From Neurospora intermedia (Eukaryota > Ascomycota > Sordariomycetes > Sordariales > Sordariaceae), in contig BTPP01000001.1 of NCBI GenBank assembly GCA_037102815.1, forward strand, positions 211,001 through 275,000: a stretch of DNA of 64,000 nucleotides. Direction: 5' to 3'. Within the stretch, counting starts at the first letter, position 1. Each line of letters opens with the position of its first letter. The position numbers and the translations under genes are program-made. The notes under the pieces were generated by a model. That model searched no databases. It was not told the DNA's origin and saw only the letters and a list, made by a program, of their open reading frames with translations. Positions 1 through 11,613 of this stretch are shown here, one piece after another.

Positions 1-1387
1 GATGTTGCTAGCTTCTTTCAAATCGCTCAAGTTCTCAAGCAGCTCGATTTCCTGCTTCAACTGCTCGTCGGCCGCAATGACAGGTGGTCGCTCACGACCG
101 AACGCGTGCGGAATTACGGAGTAATAGGTGTTTGATAAGTGCTCAACCGCTTGCTGGTACGGCAGACCATACTGGGAAGCTTTGGTGGGGTCGGTGAACA
201 GTTCGGAGAGATTCTTAAGCGCCTGGAAACCGCGCATGATGGTGGCCTTGCTGAGCTTTCCCAATGGTAACTTGTTGCGATCGTACTTAAGTGCCGCCAT
301 GGTGTTGTCCATTAACTGCTGGTTGAAGATGAGTTCAATGAGCTTAGCCACTGAGGGGTGGAGTGTGCAAATGAGAGGCTTCTGGTCCTCTTTCTCTTCT
401 TTCGTGGCCACGCCGCCCTCCGCTTCCTCTTCGTCATCGGATTCATCCTTATAGTTCACCTCGACGAAGGCATACTTCTTGGGCTTGGGGTTATCACCTC
501 GGTTGCTCCAGAGCAATCCCGACTTATCCTTGAACTTCTTTTCGAAAGTTTGCAGGGCATCTTGGAGAGACTGGCAGTCGAGGAGCGCGTGCTGGCCGGA
601 TTCTCCGACACGCCCCCAGCGCGTCCAGACAGCGCACCAGCCGCTCGGCTGCGTCAAAAGCTATTTGATGAGTTAGTCTGGGGGTGCGGCAGGCGACGTT
701 GTGACGGTGACTTGCCTGAAGACGATAGAACTTGTTGTTGTTGCCAGTGGAATTGGTCAGGTTCAATGATGCGTCATAAATAACACCATCAGAATCAACA
801 TGAACGGCGTAGCCATATGGAGCGCCGGCGTCCACAGGGATCTGCACAGTCTTGTCTTTCAAGATTTGACCCTCGCCCATGGCCCTTTTGGTTTCGAGTT
901 TGGACCTTTTCAGAGTGTCCTCCTCCTCACCATCAGCCTTGGCGCCATCCTGCGCTGGCGACGGCGATCTCTTTCTCTTGGTGCCTCTGGTGTCATCGCC
1001 GTTGGTCTGGGAGGCAGTATCTGCGTCAGCCACGGAAGCGTCGCTTGCGGCATCCAAAGAGGACAAATCCAGGGCGTAGTCCTTCTCGGGCTGTCGGGCG
1101 TTGGTCTCTTTGGTCTTCAACAGCCAGTCAATGCTGACAACGGGGATGCTCATTCCGTGTGCCTGCTTGACTTTGGCGGTTATCTTGTCGGCGCTCTTGT
1201 CCGAGTAGATTACATGGGTGATGCTTTGCACGATGGTAGTCCCGGTGGTGTTTGCTCCGAGGGACTCTGCTGTTTTCTTGTGCTGGTCTTGACCGCCAAC
1301 AAAGGTTCCGCTAAAGACAATGCGACAGTCTTCAAGCGGAAGTTTGGCTGGGGCAGCCGCTTCCTTCTTTGCTCGTCTGGGCGGCAT
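1..1387 (-). CDS. npo: Poly(ADP-ribose) polymerase, N-terminal part (runs off left edge)
   Basis: Nuclear enzyme that uses NAD+ to build poly(ADP-ribose) on proteins at DNA breaks. Exons are 716-1387 and 1-660 (complement); the gene continues past base 1. The 444 visible residues hold a BRCT domain (about 16-105, with Trp88), a basic KRKR nuclear-import-like stretch at 137-140, a WGR domain (about 180-310, W239 G240 R241), an acidic linker, and the start of the helical PARP regulatory domain (KLPLGKLSK, then YYSVIPHAFG). The catalytic domain lies outside the window. The start is the ATG at 1387, giving MPPRRAKK; the frame is open further upstream but that part is Ser/Thr-rich and lacks domain character. 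The intron has a GC donor. The symbol follows the N. crassa name and rests on family and neighbourhood with mus-18. Confidence 0.9.
661..715 (-). other. GC-AG intron inside the PARP gene
   Basis: The exon reads CTTCAG and the intron begins GCAAGT, the strong consensus for the rare GC donor class. The intron is 55 nt, has a GACTAAC branch site at about 671-680 and ends CAAATAG. Splicing joins FYRLQ to LLTQPSGW in phase 0, which restores the WGR domain. I see no GT donor nearby that would do this. Confidence 0.85.
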
Positions 1388-4300
1388 CGTGACGAACTGA
1401 TGGGGTCTCAGGAGGAAACAAAGGTGTGAAGTGTGTGAAGGCGCGTCCGAAAGTAAACAAAGAATGGGGCGTGTGTGTGTAGTAGATGTAGAAGGGTGAG
1501 ACAGGGCACTCCACGACCGTGTCAAGATTGATCAACAACCTCAAAGTCGAAGTGAGATGGACCTGACGGAAAACCCGAAAGAACTCGCTTCAGCTGAGAG
1601 GAGTCGGTTCAGTTGACAAGAAGAGACGGAGGATGAGTGCGACAAAGGAGAAGGAAGGAAGCAGCAACTCGATTTCGGGAGGTATCATCTCATTTTCTAT
1701 CTCCTGTCGAGCCATACAAACAACCCATTTGGGGTAAGCGCGCTCAACGTGCCTTCCAGGCAACAGCCGCCCCTGCTCTCTCTCTCTATTGAACCACTTT
1801 GACGCCAATTCATCGCGAAATCACGGGACAGACCGCAGGATAGCTGCCTGCTCTTGCCATTTGTTCTTCAGGCACAGCAGGCAGCTCATCAAGGTGATCC
1901 ACAAAACGCCAGGCAACAACCACCCCTGCATTCCGAATTGGCCAAAGTGACGTGATGCCAAGAGCTGGGGTAAGTAGCTTTCACTTTGGAGCTTTGGGGT
2001 TCCTCGACAATGAAGAGATGCCACGCCGGCAACAAAAGACCATCTGTCTCGTTCTATAGAGGTAGGTAGTGACAAAGCATTATGTTTTGTTTGATTTTCG
2101 AGGGTTATGGCCCATGGAAGTATTGTGATTTCGGTAAGATGTGACTACGGTCGACTTGAGATCTCACAGTTCGATACTGCTGTGGTTTGATTGTTAGCGT
2201 GTGGGGAGAAGTGTGAGATCTAGAGAATGTGATTGGTCCCGGTTCTCGAAAAACTGGGGTAAAGAGAGAGTTCTGAAGAGCCGCTCTGTATTCCAGAAGC
2301 AGCAAGTGAAACAGTTCCAGCGCTTTCCCAAAACCTGAATTGCCAAAGTCCACCGAGCCAGGAAACACCGACCGCTTCTTGACAAGAGCAAACATCAACT
2401 TGAACCCCATCGCATATTCTTTCATTCCAGCTGTTCACCGTAGGTTGTAGGGCTTCATAGACTCGGTTGTTTTTTTTTGTTAATCAAGATCCTACTTACT
2501 TAATGTTCCAGCGGGAGGGAGCATTGTGGCCGCTCAAACCCCAAATCCAACTTTACAGTCCTCAAGCCACAACCGTCCAACCCTCTCGCCCTGCCCGCTC
2601 TCACCTCGCACTTGGAAGAGCCACACCTAGGTAAGCAGTGTATCATGCAGCGCACACCAGCCCGACGCCCACGACCGCATCGCCAAGTCAATTGATTCTC
2701 CAGCCTCAGCTGCCAGCCCCAAACTCCAACTTGAGCCCTCCAAGAAAAAAAGATCGTCAACCTCCCCACCCCTCAGCTGCCAGCCTTGAAATCCATCCAA
2801 GCCCTCCAAGAAAAGATCGTCATGCTTCCGTCGCCACACACCTTACCAAAACAACCATCAAGCTTTCTTATCGGGTATCACGATTGCCACCTCCTTGATT
2901 TTGAGGCTTAAACTACCGTGATCCGCGCTGGGCCCAAACCGTTCTAGACCTTCCCCAACCCATCCATTGAACCCGGTCCAGTCCAAAAAACATCCCCAAC
3001 GACCTGGTTGCTGTAACCGAACTGAACACCGACCGACCGTACCGCACACCCGCACACCCGCACACCCGCACTCCGCACCGCAAGTCCGCGCATTTGAACC
3101 ACTGCCATGCTTTCCTTCTATTTCCGTCTTTTTTCCAGCTTGTCTGTCTTGCTTCACAAAAAAACACACACCCGTCTGGTCCGGACCTACGATCCGAGGT
3201 CTGGTCTTCCTTTCACCAAATCTCTGCCGGCAGGCACGTGGTGTAGAATGCTAGCACGGTAAATACCTACTTACCTCTACCTAGTAAAGTGACGATAACT
3301 TTTCTTTTTTGCGTACAGAAGATGAACGTTTTTTATGTCACTTTTTTGATTCTTTATATCGTCAGATGACAGTACCACGCTAAGCTTTTACATCCATGCA
3401 AGAGGTGTACGCAGTAGCGTAATACTGGTAGGACACGTGCCGTTCATTCGGCAGAGCTTTGACCCTACTACGCTACCTACCTTACCTAGCAAAAAATTTG
3501 GTTCAGTTGGTTTCAAATCACAACCCGGATTCTCAACGAAAGCCAAGATCGGGACCTGTGTGTGTGACTTTTTTGTTGTTAGTGATCGATGGTGTGTTCG
3601 GGGTGTATACCCGGTTATAAGTGGACACTATCTATCCATGTCGTTGATCACGTTAAGGTTTGGTTTGGTTGGGTGCAGTGCAGTTGTTTGGTTGATCACG
3701 GACCTAGGTTCCTTCCTGGGATGTGGGTGTGTTAGGTAGGGGAGGGGAGGGAGGGGAGGGGAGCATGGGTGGCATGGATACGAAGCTTGACCCAGCTGAG
3801 TGGTTTCAAGTCGGCAAGTCGATGATCCACGGCATCACCCAGACAGACATGGCTGAAACGAGTGAAGGCATCACGACAATGCATGCACAAGCAAAATAGG
3901 TGAAGTCGAAGAGCTGATGGATGGACTTTGTGCACGAAATGAAATAAGAAAGAACAATTGAGAATAAAACAAGGGACACAAATAAACATTAAGATCAAGA
4001 TAAACACGACAATGACCATAAAACCAGGAGAAAAAAAAATCCTTCAACAGCACGGGAATTATCTACCTACACCTACCTCTACGTATACACACAGAGATCT
4101 TTGGTACCCCTCCTCCTCGCACATCTCTCCTCTTTCGTTCATTTGACAAGGGAGTCTTTTCTGCCAGACTTGCCGAACTGTGATTCATTCTGCTGTTTAC
4201 CCTATGCTAGTATGTTTCCCCCCAAAGGTCCATCCGGAAACCAGTCCCGATCCCAGTGTGCAATTCCCCGTTGATCGCCGCCGAAACCAGCCCAGCCCAA

Positions 4301-5098
4301 TCACCCAGCCTTGACGTGACGTGCCTATCCGTTCGGCCTGCCTAACCCCATTCTCCCATCCGACCGACCCAGTGACCAGACTGCCGAGCCATTGACAGAG
4401 ATGAATGGCAACAACCCCATGACCATGATGGTGATGATGATGATGATGATGATAATGATTACAAAAGTAGCAGGTACTAGCAACATCAATCAAATGCCGC
4501 CTGAGCACCGCGTGTAAGGATGATAATGATGATGCAGATGCAGTAGAATGAAAGTAGGAAAATGATGCCATTTTGTACATGATTAGTAGTAAAGGAAAAG
4601 ATGGCATTGCAAATTGCAAACTGCCCATAACAAATGTATCCCGAGCGCCCCAAGGTATAATCCGCCAGCCCGTCCGCCCGTCCGTTCCGCCAGCCTGTCC
4701 GTCCAGGTTAAACCCATCCATGTATTTTTGGTCTTGTTCCGAGCCGGTGGGCTTCGTGCCTCTTCCTGACTTCGATGACCGCCGTGCAGCGCATCTATCG
4801 TGCTACTGCTACTGCTTGCTTGTGATGCTTCTTGCTGTATCCTACACATTTCGCCCCGTTTGTACCACCATGTTCCTCCTCTTGGGTTAGGTTGGCCTCC
4901 AGTTCTCCTCCTCCTCCATGCTTGCTAGCTTGTATGCTTGCTCTGGCTCTCTCAGCCCTCTTCTTCTTGTTGTCTCGTCTATGTTTTAGCTTGTTCTGGT
5001 ACCGGCCAGGAGTTCTGCTTTTGTAGATTCGATGACGAGCCGAGTCCCCAGAACTCGAGACTCGTGGTGGGAAATTCGGGTCCGCCGTCACATTACTC
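1388..5098. other. Gene-poor interval with simple and tandem repeats
   Basis: I see no supportable gene. The open frames are short or made of repeats. Visible structure: a diverged tandem duplication with a 67-bp offset at 2704-2836, a 10-bp repeat of CACACCCG type near 3044-3075, an AG-rich run at 3740-3765, and an ATG/GAT microsatellite at about 4423-4460. The right part is probably the 3' region of the small cysteine gene on the minus strand. Confidence 0.5.
2704..2836. repeat. Diverged tandem duplication, 67-bp offset
   Basis: Two copies of a block begin CCTCAGCTGCCAGCC (2704 and 2771) and both go on to CCCTCCAAGAAAA and GATCGTCA. The copies differ by substitutions and a short A-run length change. 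Confidence 0.7.
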
Positions 5099-5266
5099 CT
5101 ATACCGTTACCGAACTCTCGGTCCGGAGCTCCTTACACCGAGGGTGGCTGCAAGTGCCGCAGTAGAGTGTGCTCTTGCCACAGGCGATGACCTTTGCGCA
5201 GGAGCATGTGGTCGACTGCGAAATGAGCGTGGTCGAGCACGCGTACGAGATCTTGGTGCCGCACAT
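5099..5266 (-). CDS. Small cysteine-rich protein, 55 aa
   Basis: A single coding exon from the ATG at 5266 to TAG at 5099-5101. It has eight cysteines (residues 2, 10, 21, 23, 29, 36, 39, 44), starts with MCGTKISYAC and holds YCGTCSHPRC near the end. There is no signal peptide, so it is probably intracellular; paired CxC and CxxC motifs suggest metal binding, which is inference. Codon use is C-ending, as in the other genes here. The leader has a clear intron (5429-5538). Small ascomycete proteins with an MC start and scattered cysteines are common and mostly uncharacterised; I recognise the type, not a function. It resembles the 24.1-kb gene in layout. Confidence 0.65.
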   Translation of the reverse strand: MCGTKISYACSTTLISQSTTCSCAKVIACGKSTLYCGTCSHPRCKELRTESSVTV

Positions 5267-5428
5267 TTTGGATGATTCGGTTTGTTGAGTTGCCTTTGAA
5301 CGATTGGCGAGTGACTGGAGTGGTAGCTGTGGTGATCTTGATTGGTTGGATTTGGTTGACTTGTTTGCAGTTTAGCGATTGCTGATCAACTGCTGTTTGG
5401 GTAGAAGTAGGTAACAGTTGGTGGTGAT

Positions 5429-5538
5429 CTGGGGGATCGCTGTTAGCAACTTGTTTTCCGCAGAATTTTTTTCGGGCGAGGACTTTGATCGAATTCACGG
5501 CCAAGGTGCCAAAAGGTAGAGGACATCATGAAACTTAC
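5429..5538 (-). other. Leader (5' UTR) intron of the small cysteine gene
   Basis: 110-nt intron with donor GTAAGT, branch site TTGCTAAC and acceptor CCCCCAG, ending 162 nt before the ATG at 5266. Inferred from splice consensus only. Confidence 0.6.
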
Positions 5539-8500
5539 GTCGACTTGAAGTGACCACTGGATGGCAATAGAAATGGAAATCTTCTTCCTTGCTTGATTGA
5601 GGAAGATTCGTTTTTTTTTTTCAGTTCGTCGCAAGCGAGGAAAAAGAAGCGAAGAAAAGTTCGACCGGTCAGAGAAGTAGGTGGGAGACGATGGGAATTA
5701 GTCCGTCTCGGTCCAAACGAAACCTTCTGTGGGTTGGTGATCTTGGGTAAGGCGAACAGGCGCAGCCAGGCAGTGTTCGATCGGCCAGCCGGGGGGGTAT
5801 CGAAATGTCTGAGATGTGGTGGAGAGTGCGTGTGTGTGCCCGTTTGCAAGTGTGCCAGTGTGTGTCGGGTAAGGTAAGAAACACAACCTAGCCCAGTGAT
5901 CACTCAGCTCTGTCGTCGGAGGTCCGCGATCGTGGTGGTGGTTCAAATTTGTTGGTGTGTGGGTAGGGCTTGCTTGTTTGGATGATCACTGGCAGGGCTC
6001 GGTGGTTTTATAGCAGACTTTGCTCCTTCTCGAGTTGTTCTGTTCCTTCCCGATTCGTGTCGGCCTAAATAAGATTGGAGATCCGAGGTCCGGATGTGGG
6101 TGTAAAAGGCTGCTGCTGCTGCTGCAGGAAAGAACTGCCAAGAGTTGCAAATGCGTGACCGTGTCAAAGTCGGTTCGGCTAGCTAAGATATCAGGGGTTT
6201 AAGCTGAAGATGCAAAAGGCACCCAGTGCTGCTTGTATGAAGCCCCTTTCACTCTCTGGTCAGCTCATCAATGCAATGGACAAGCCGGGTTATCCATATA
6301 TAGTTGTGTGTCGTCTTGTGTCAGTGTCCCATGCTGCGGTGCTTGTCGTCTGGTAACGATTAGGTAAGGTGGTGGTGGTCTGGGGGTAGTAGATAGGAGA
6401 ATTTTCCAGAGGGCTGATCTGATGACAGGCTCGTAGCGATATATTTGAGTTTTGAGAGGTCAAGGTACTTGGATCAGAAATATATCGCGCCGGACGCATC
6501 GGGCTGCCCACGCTCTTCCGGGCTATGCCCCCATCCATGTCTGCCTCTCGTCCATGTTCAAGCCCATGCCCTCTCTGGTCGGCTGGGCCTTGTGTTTCTT
6601 CCGTGCTCTGTGTCCCACTCCGTGACCCCCCCTCCGGGTCCTCCTTCAAGATTGACTCCTGAATGGTCGCCGTGCTTCCTGCTGCAACGTTGATGTCGAC
6701 ATGGCCCAGGATGGCACCGGATGGAACTCAAAATTGGCATTCCTGGCCTCTCTCACGATGAAGTAATGGCCGCTGCAAGCCCCATCGACCCCTGTCTTCT
6801 TGAGGGAGGCCCTTTCTGGTGTGGACGGTCCCGTCGTGGTCTGGTCGGCAGGGTCGATGATCTACCGACGTCATGCGGCAGCAAGCTGGTCAACAAGGGC
6901 ACCACCACCAGAGGAGGCTTTTTACAAAGTGGAAGGCAGGCATGCACTGCTGGTGCCCTTCTTGGCTGGCTGCCCAAGTAAGGTAGGTAGGTACCTCTTG
7001 CCTGTCGTTACCTTTCTAGTGCGGTGCAAAATTGCAGTTACGAGACCAGTACCAGTCCGTTCCAGTCCGGTACGCCGTGTTAGTGGCTGGCCCCACGGCG
7101 TTTTATGGGCCTGTACAATCCACCTTTCCCCGCCAACTCTCCCAGTCCACAAACACACACAGGCTGCGGCCACGTCGTGCGGTAGGTAGGGTAGAGGTAG
7201 ACACGCGAAAGCATTTCCGAGGAGACAGTGTTACTAACAGATGTGAAGGCAATTTGCGCCGTGTCTTGTTAGCTCTACTGTACACAGGCATCAATTTTTG
7301 TATGAGCATCATCATCATCATCATCATCACCAACACCAACCTCCAAACGATTGATTGCACTCATCATCAACCTCTATTATTCTTTTTTCCTGTCTCACCA
7401 GCCTATGAGACAGACACAACCGATATGCTTGTCTGACGGATGCCCAAAACATTGCCGACTCAGCAAGGATGCCTTATTTTCTCGCCAATAGTTCCAAGAT
7501 GATGTTGTGCTCCGAACGCTCAAGGTGTGTGTAAAGTACACTAATCCTGCCCCCAATCTGCAAACCAAGCCGAGCCTGGAAATGCTTCATTCCGGATAGC
7601 ATCGTCTCCAGACCCTGAACTAATCCTCTCCCGGCTTCCCTTGAGCTCACCTCATCTCATCCCACATCATGTCCTCCTGCGTTTTGGTGCCAAGCAGACG
7701 GGTTGGTTGCGGTTCATTGCATATTTGGGCTGAAACAAGCTGGAGCCGTGAAACAGAATTTGATGGAGCTTAGCTTGCCATTCTAAGATCTACCAACTGC
7801 TACACTACCTACCTTTTACATCTACGACCACACAACTACACTACCTACGTAGAGTCACTATACAATATGTGACCGGGGGAGCGATATGGAAAATGCCTAG
7901 CTTCATGAAACTTCCCCAAGATAGCGTTGTGGCCTGGACTGCTCGCATCCACTCTGTTCGTATTCATCTTGGCCCTTTGCCGAGGGTTCCATTATTACCG
8001 GAGCTCTGTGGTTAGCAACCGGCAAAGTATCAAGGTATCAAATAACAAATCCACCGGCAAATTCCGGGCAGCTTCTGTTAACGTAGATCATGATTTTGCG
8101 CCTCTTGTCCTGGCCAAGCCTAGCTCCCCCTGGTCCGATATCTCGTCCCTGGATAGAAGGTGGGCAGGATTGGTCACTGCACCGACAGTGGATGGCAGTC
8201 GACCCCGATTTTCCCTAGCGGGACCGAATTCTGCTCGACTATACCTTAACCTTATGGAGACCTCTCCGGCCTGTCCGTCCTCCGACAGGAGCGGGAGACG
8301 ACGACATCATCGGTCATGAACGGTTGTTCATCCGGCAGATGTTGCGCTGCTGACGGCGTGGCGACTTCAACGCTTCATCAACAACTTACCTACCTAGGTA
8401 ATCTATGAGACCTTGACTGCTTCTCGCAAAGGCTACCATCCGTACTATTATTGGAGCTGAAACTCGACGGTGCACTCATTTACCGGCGCACCGACCTCTT

Positions 8501-9259
8501 TACTAGCTGTCGTCGCAAGCAGAACACCTCAAGAACATCATGGCCGGGATGTCTTGTTGATGATTTTGGCTAAACTAGAGGCGCCTACCTACCCCACCAT
8601 ATGACCCCCAAAGCCCAGACCCCAACTCAGCGCAAACTGCTGACAAGCTTTTTTTTTTGATCTCATCAGAACCGTCTGGTAACTCGCAAGTTCCTTGATT
8701 TGTTCCATCAGCCACCACCACCACCACCACCCAAGTAACCGAGCTATACCCGGCTTCAACTTGCACTGCATGGCTACCTACCTATGTACTGCATCGAGCT
8801 GTACGATTCACCCTTTTGGATAAGGAAACCATTACCCAAGAGCTGAATCTCTCGCTGAAACATTCCTGTCCAGTGCTGAAGAGTAGATCTTACAATCTCG
8901 ATTCGCAAATCTCATCACCGATTGTGTGACGGTCCAGTCCTGGGCGGTGAAATCGAATCCTGGTGATTGTTTATGCCCAACACTGAAGGGCTATCCCAAG
9001 TAACTAGAGGCATCGACTGCTTCAGAGAAATAACGAAACAGAAGAAAGAAAGAAAAAAAATGCCATAGCGGTCAAGCACCAATCAGTTGCGCGCAAAATG
9101 GCAACAGTTGAGGTTTGATGCCACGGTGAGCACATTGAGGTCAATATTAATTTCACTAAATCTGTCTGTCGTCAGATTACACATGTTTGAAGGACCTCCA
9201 GTGGATCTCTTTTTTTGGGTTTTTTTTTGGTGTCTTTTTTTTTCTTACCTCTAGTTTAC
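5539..9259. other. Intergenic, no supported gene
   Basis: The first several hundred bases are probably the promoter and leader of the minus-strand small cysteine gene. Beyond that I see only short open frames without family features, an ATC microsatellite near 7306-7328, and many copies of the CCTACCTA and TAGAGGTA type words. Confidence 0.4.
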
Positions 9260-11613
9260 CCCCCCGCGACCCAGTAATGGAATCCCGGCCAGTGGCCCCG
9301 AACACCCCCCCGACCGCCGCGGTTGATACCGTAATTACGTGCGCGTACACACATGGGTGTTACTGTACAAACTCCGTACCGATGTTTAGCCGGTCAAATC
9401 AAAACACAGGCCAGCGGGAGGAACCGTCTTTCCGACAGAGGAAGATTATGAGATGTACCTGTCGCAAGCTCGGACAGGACCCGAGAATCTGGAAGTCGGC
9501 CAAATGAATCTGGGGCTTAGGGGAATTAAATCAAATCTGACGTTGGGCGATCAGCGATTATCTCTCGTTTCAGGATTTTACTGGCGCTTATGGAGGGTTC
9601 AGAGTAATATTCCGATGGGAATTCATGATTCTTGGCCACAAGCTACCTCGAAGACACGAGTTTGTCTTCCTCGGTGAGAGTATGGTTGTGATGACAACTT
9701 CAACTGCCCGGGTAGAGGTAGGTACTTACCTGGAAGGTTCGTTGCCTATGTGTCCGTCCGGCGACTGTGAGCAAATCATGAACCAGACGCTGTTGCTGAC
9801 GCCGCTGAGAGACAGGCAAACAGCTCGTCCAAACTTAAAAAGAACCATGCAGGCCCACCCTCAAAGCCCCAAAAGTCCAGAACACCGCCCACACCACACC
9901 CAGGAAAAAAGAGCTTGGCATCTTGAAATCTGCCTTTAGTTGCGTTTCACCTTTCATGACACACATTTCGGCTTTGCACCCACCCGCCCACCACACCGAG
10001 CCGCTGGCTCGAAAGATCAGCAAGGATCGCCATTAAGCCGCTGTTTCGAATCGAGAGCGGGTACAAATAATAGAAATGAAACGATTATTGGCATGATAAA
10101 CGCGGCTACACACGTGCTGTGCACATGCTGTTTTTCAAACAGCAGCGACAAAGAAACAACTAAACACGCCCCGAGAGGCAAAAGGGAAATTTGGGAGGCC
10201 TCAAACCAGATCCAAAATGAACGGGTTCCCCTGAAGATCTTGATCGTTGGTGATCCAGTGATCCGGAGAAATAGCCCTACCCGTCCCCCTTTCCAGAGCC
10301 TCCAGTCCTCTCGAGCTGAAAGAGGCTTCCTCCCCTTGCCATGGCGGAGCCGTGGACACGAGATGCAATATGAACTCTATCTGTACACTACCTAGCCGAC
10401 CGGTGATCACGCAGCAGGAGAACGGCGACCTCATCACATACCTACCTAGAGACAGCGCCAGCGGGAATCCAACCCGAGCATTTCCGAACGGCACAACATG
10501 TCCAGCAACGCCGGGCCTCCTTCAATCTCCCAGCCCATTGTCCATCATTGTCTACAAATGTTTACGTGATAGGTACCCTTCCAGGTATTGGCCATCACTC
10601 ATTTCCCTCATCAGCCACCGCCGCCGCCGGAAACAAAAAACAAAACAAAAAGGACGCTCGCTCGATGGTGCCAGGCAATTTCCAGAGGCGCGAGGCCGGG
10701 CCCTCTATGTCGGGATCCGGGGTCCGCGCGGGCGTTGCTCAGGCGTGTTTTTTCGTACTCAAAATTGCTTCCGAGGAGTCGAGACCTGTTGTCTCCAGTC
10801 AGCTCTTGGCTGTCATGGAAGGAGTCATGAGGCAGACGAAAGATCTCATGATGGCAATGGAAATAGGTGGAAATAGGCACATATGTCTGAGGTGGAAAAA
10901 GCCGTCATATCCGGCCGGATCATGAAGTTACCGAGACGCTCGAGTCTGGAACGTCAAAAGCTCATTGCTATGGTCATGGATGAATTTCGGAAGGCAGGTA
11001 CTGCTTGGCTTCAGCTTTCTTTCCCTTCAAGTCTTACCCATACCATCCGATTGCATGAGACTGCCACTACAACGTTGCATATAGCAAGCGGAACTTTGCG
11101 CCGGCTTGCGCCTCACGTGTCGTACATATCCGCTCCCTCCCGCCTTCTGAGTCTAGAAGCCTTGGAACTTTGGAAGGGCTCCTCTATAGGAGACACAGAC
11201 ATGCTTGGCGGCTTGGCTTCCATCTTCGCTGTTGAAATCGCCAAACTCGATATAGAAGCCTTTCCCCGTCACATTTGCAGAAAAAGTGGTGTTTGGTTGA
11301 TTTAACAATCGGTTTCAGCTCAACGACTGTTTCGGGACCAGACTCAATGTTGACACGATTGGATACGTCTATCCTTCTCCAGGCATCAATCACCACACAT
11401 CGATTTCGAAATGCGATACCGTTCCGAAGATTCGACATGCTCGAGATCCAGTCTTTAACCATACACGTATTGATCTTACCTAAAATTCAATATATCGGAT
11501 GTCAACACTGATCCGCCAGGCCAATTTGTTACCTTCTTCTTCTTCTTTCTCTGCTTCTTCGCTGGCTGGGCCTCACCGCCGTCGTCGACATGGAACATCA
11601 AAGTTTGGTTCAT
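9260..11613. other. Coding-like islands, no coherent gene model
   Basis: Short stretches read like real exons. On the plus strand, about 9415-9500 gives FPTEEDYEMYLSQARTG, and after an acceptor-like TTTCAG at 9569-9574 comes DFTGAYGGFRVIFRWEF. About 10883-10996 gives MSEVEKAVISGRIMKLPRR and ends at an AG/GTACTG donor-like site. On the minus strand an ATG at 11613 opens a 27-residue lysine-ending exon followed by GTAACA. I could not join them into one protein and recognise no family. They may be exons of an unrecognised gene or remains of a lost one. Confidence 0.25.

Noticed and set aside
4197-4721. 174-codon minus-strand frame with a His run
   Set aside because: The His run is the ATG/GAT microsatellite; no ATG context or domain support.
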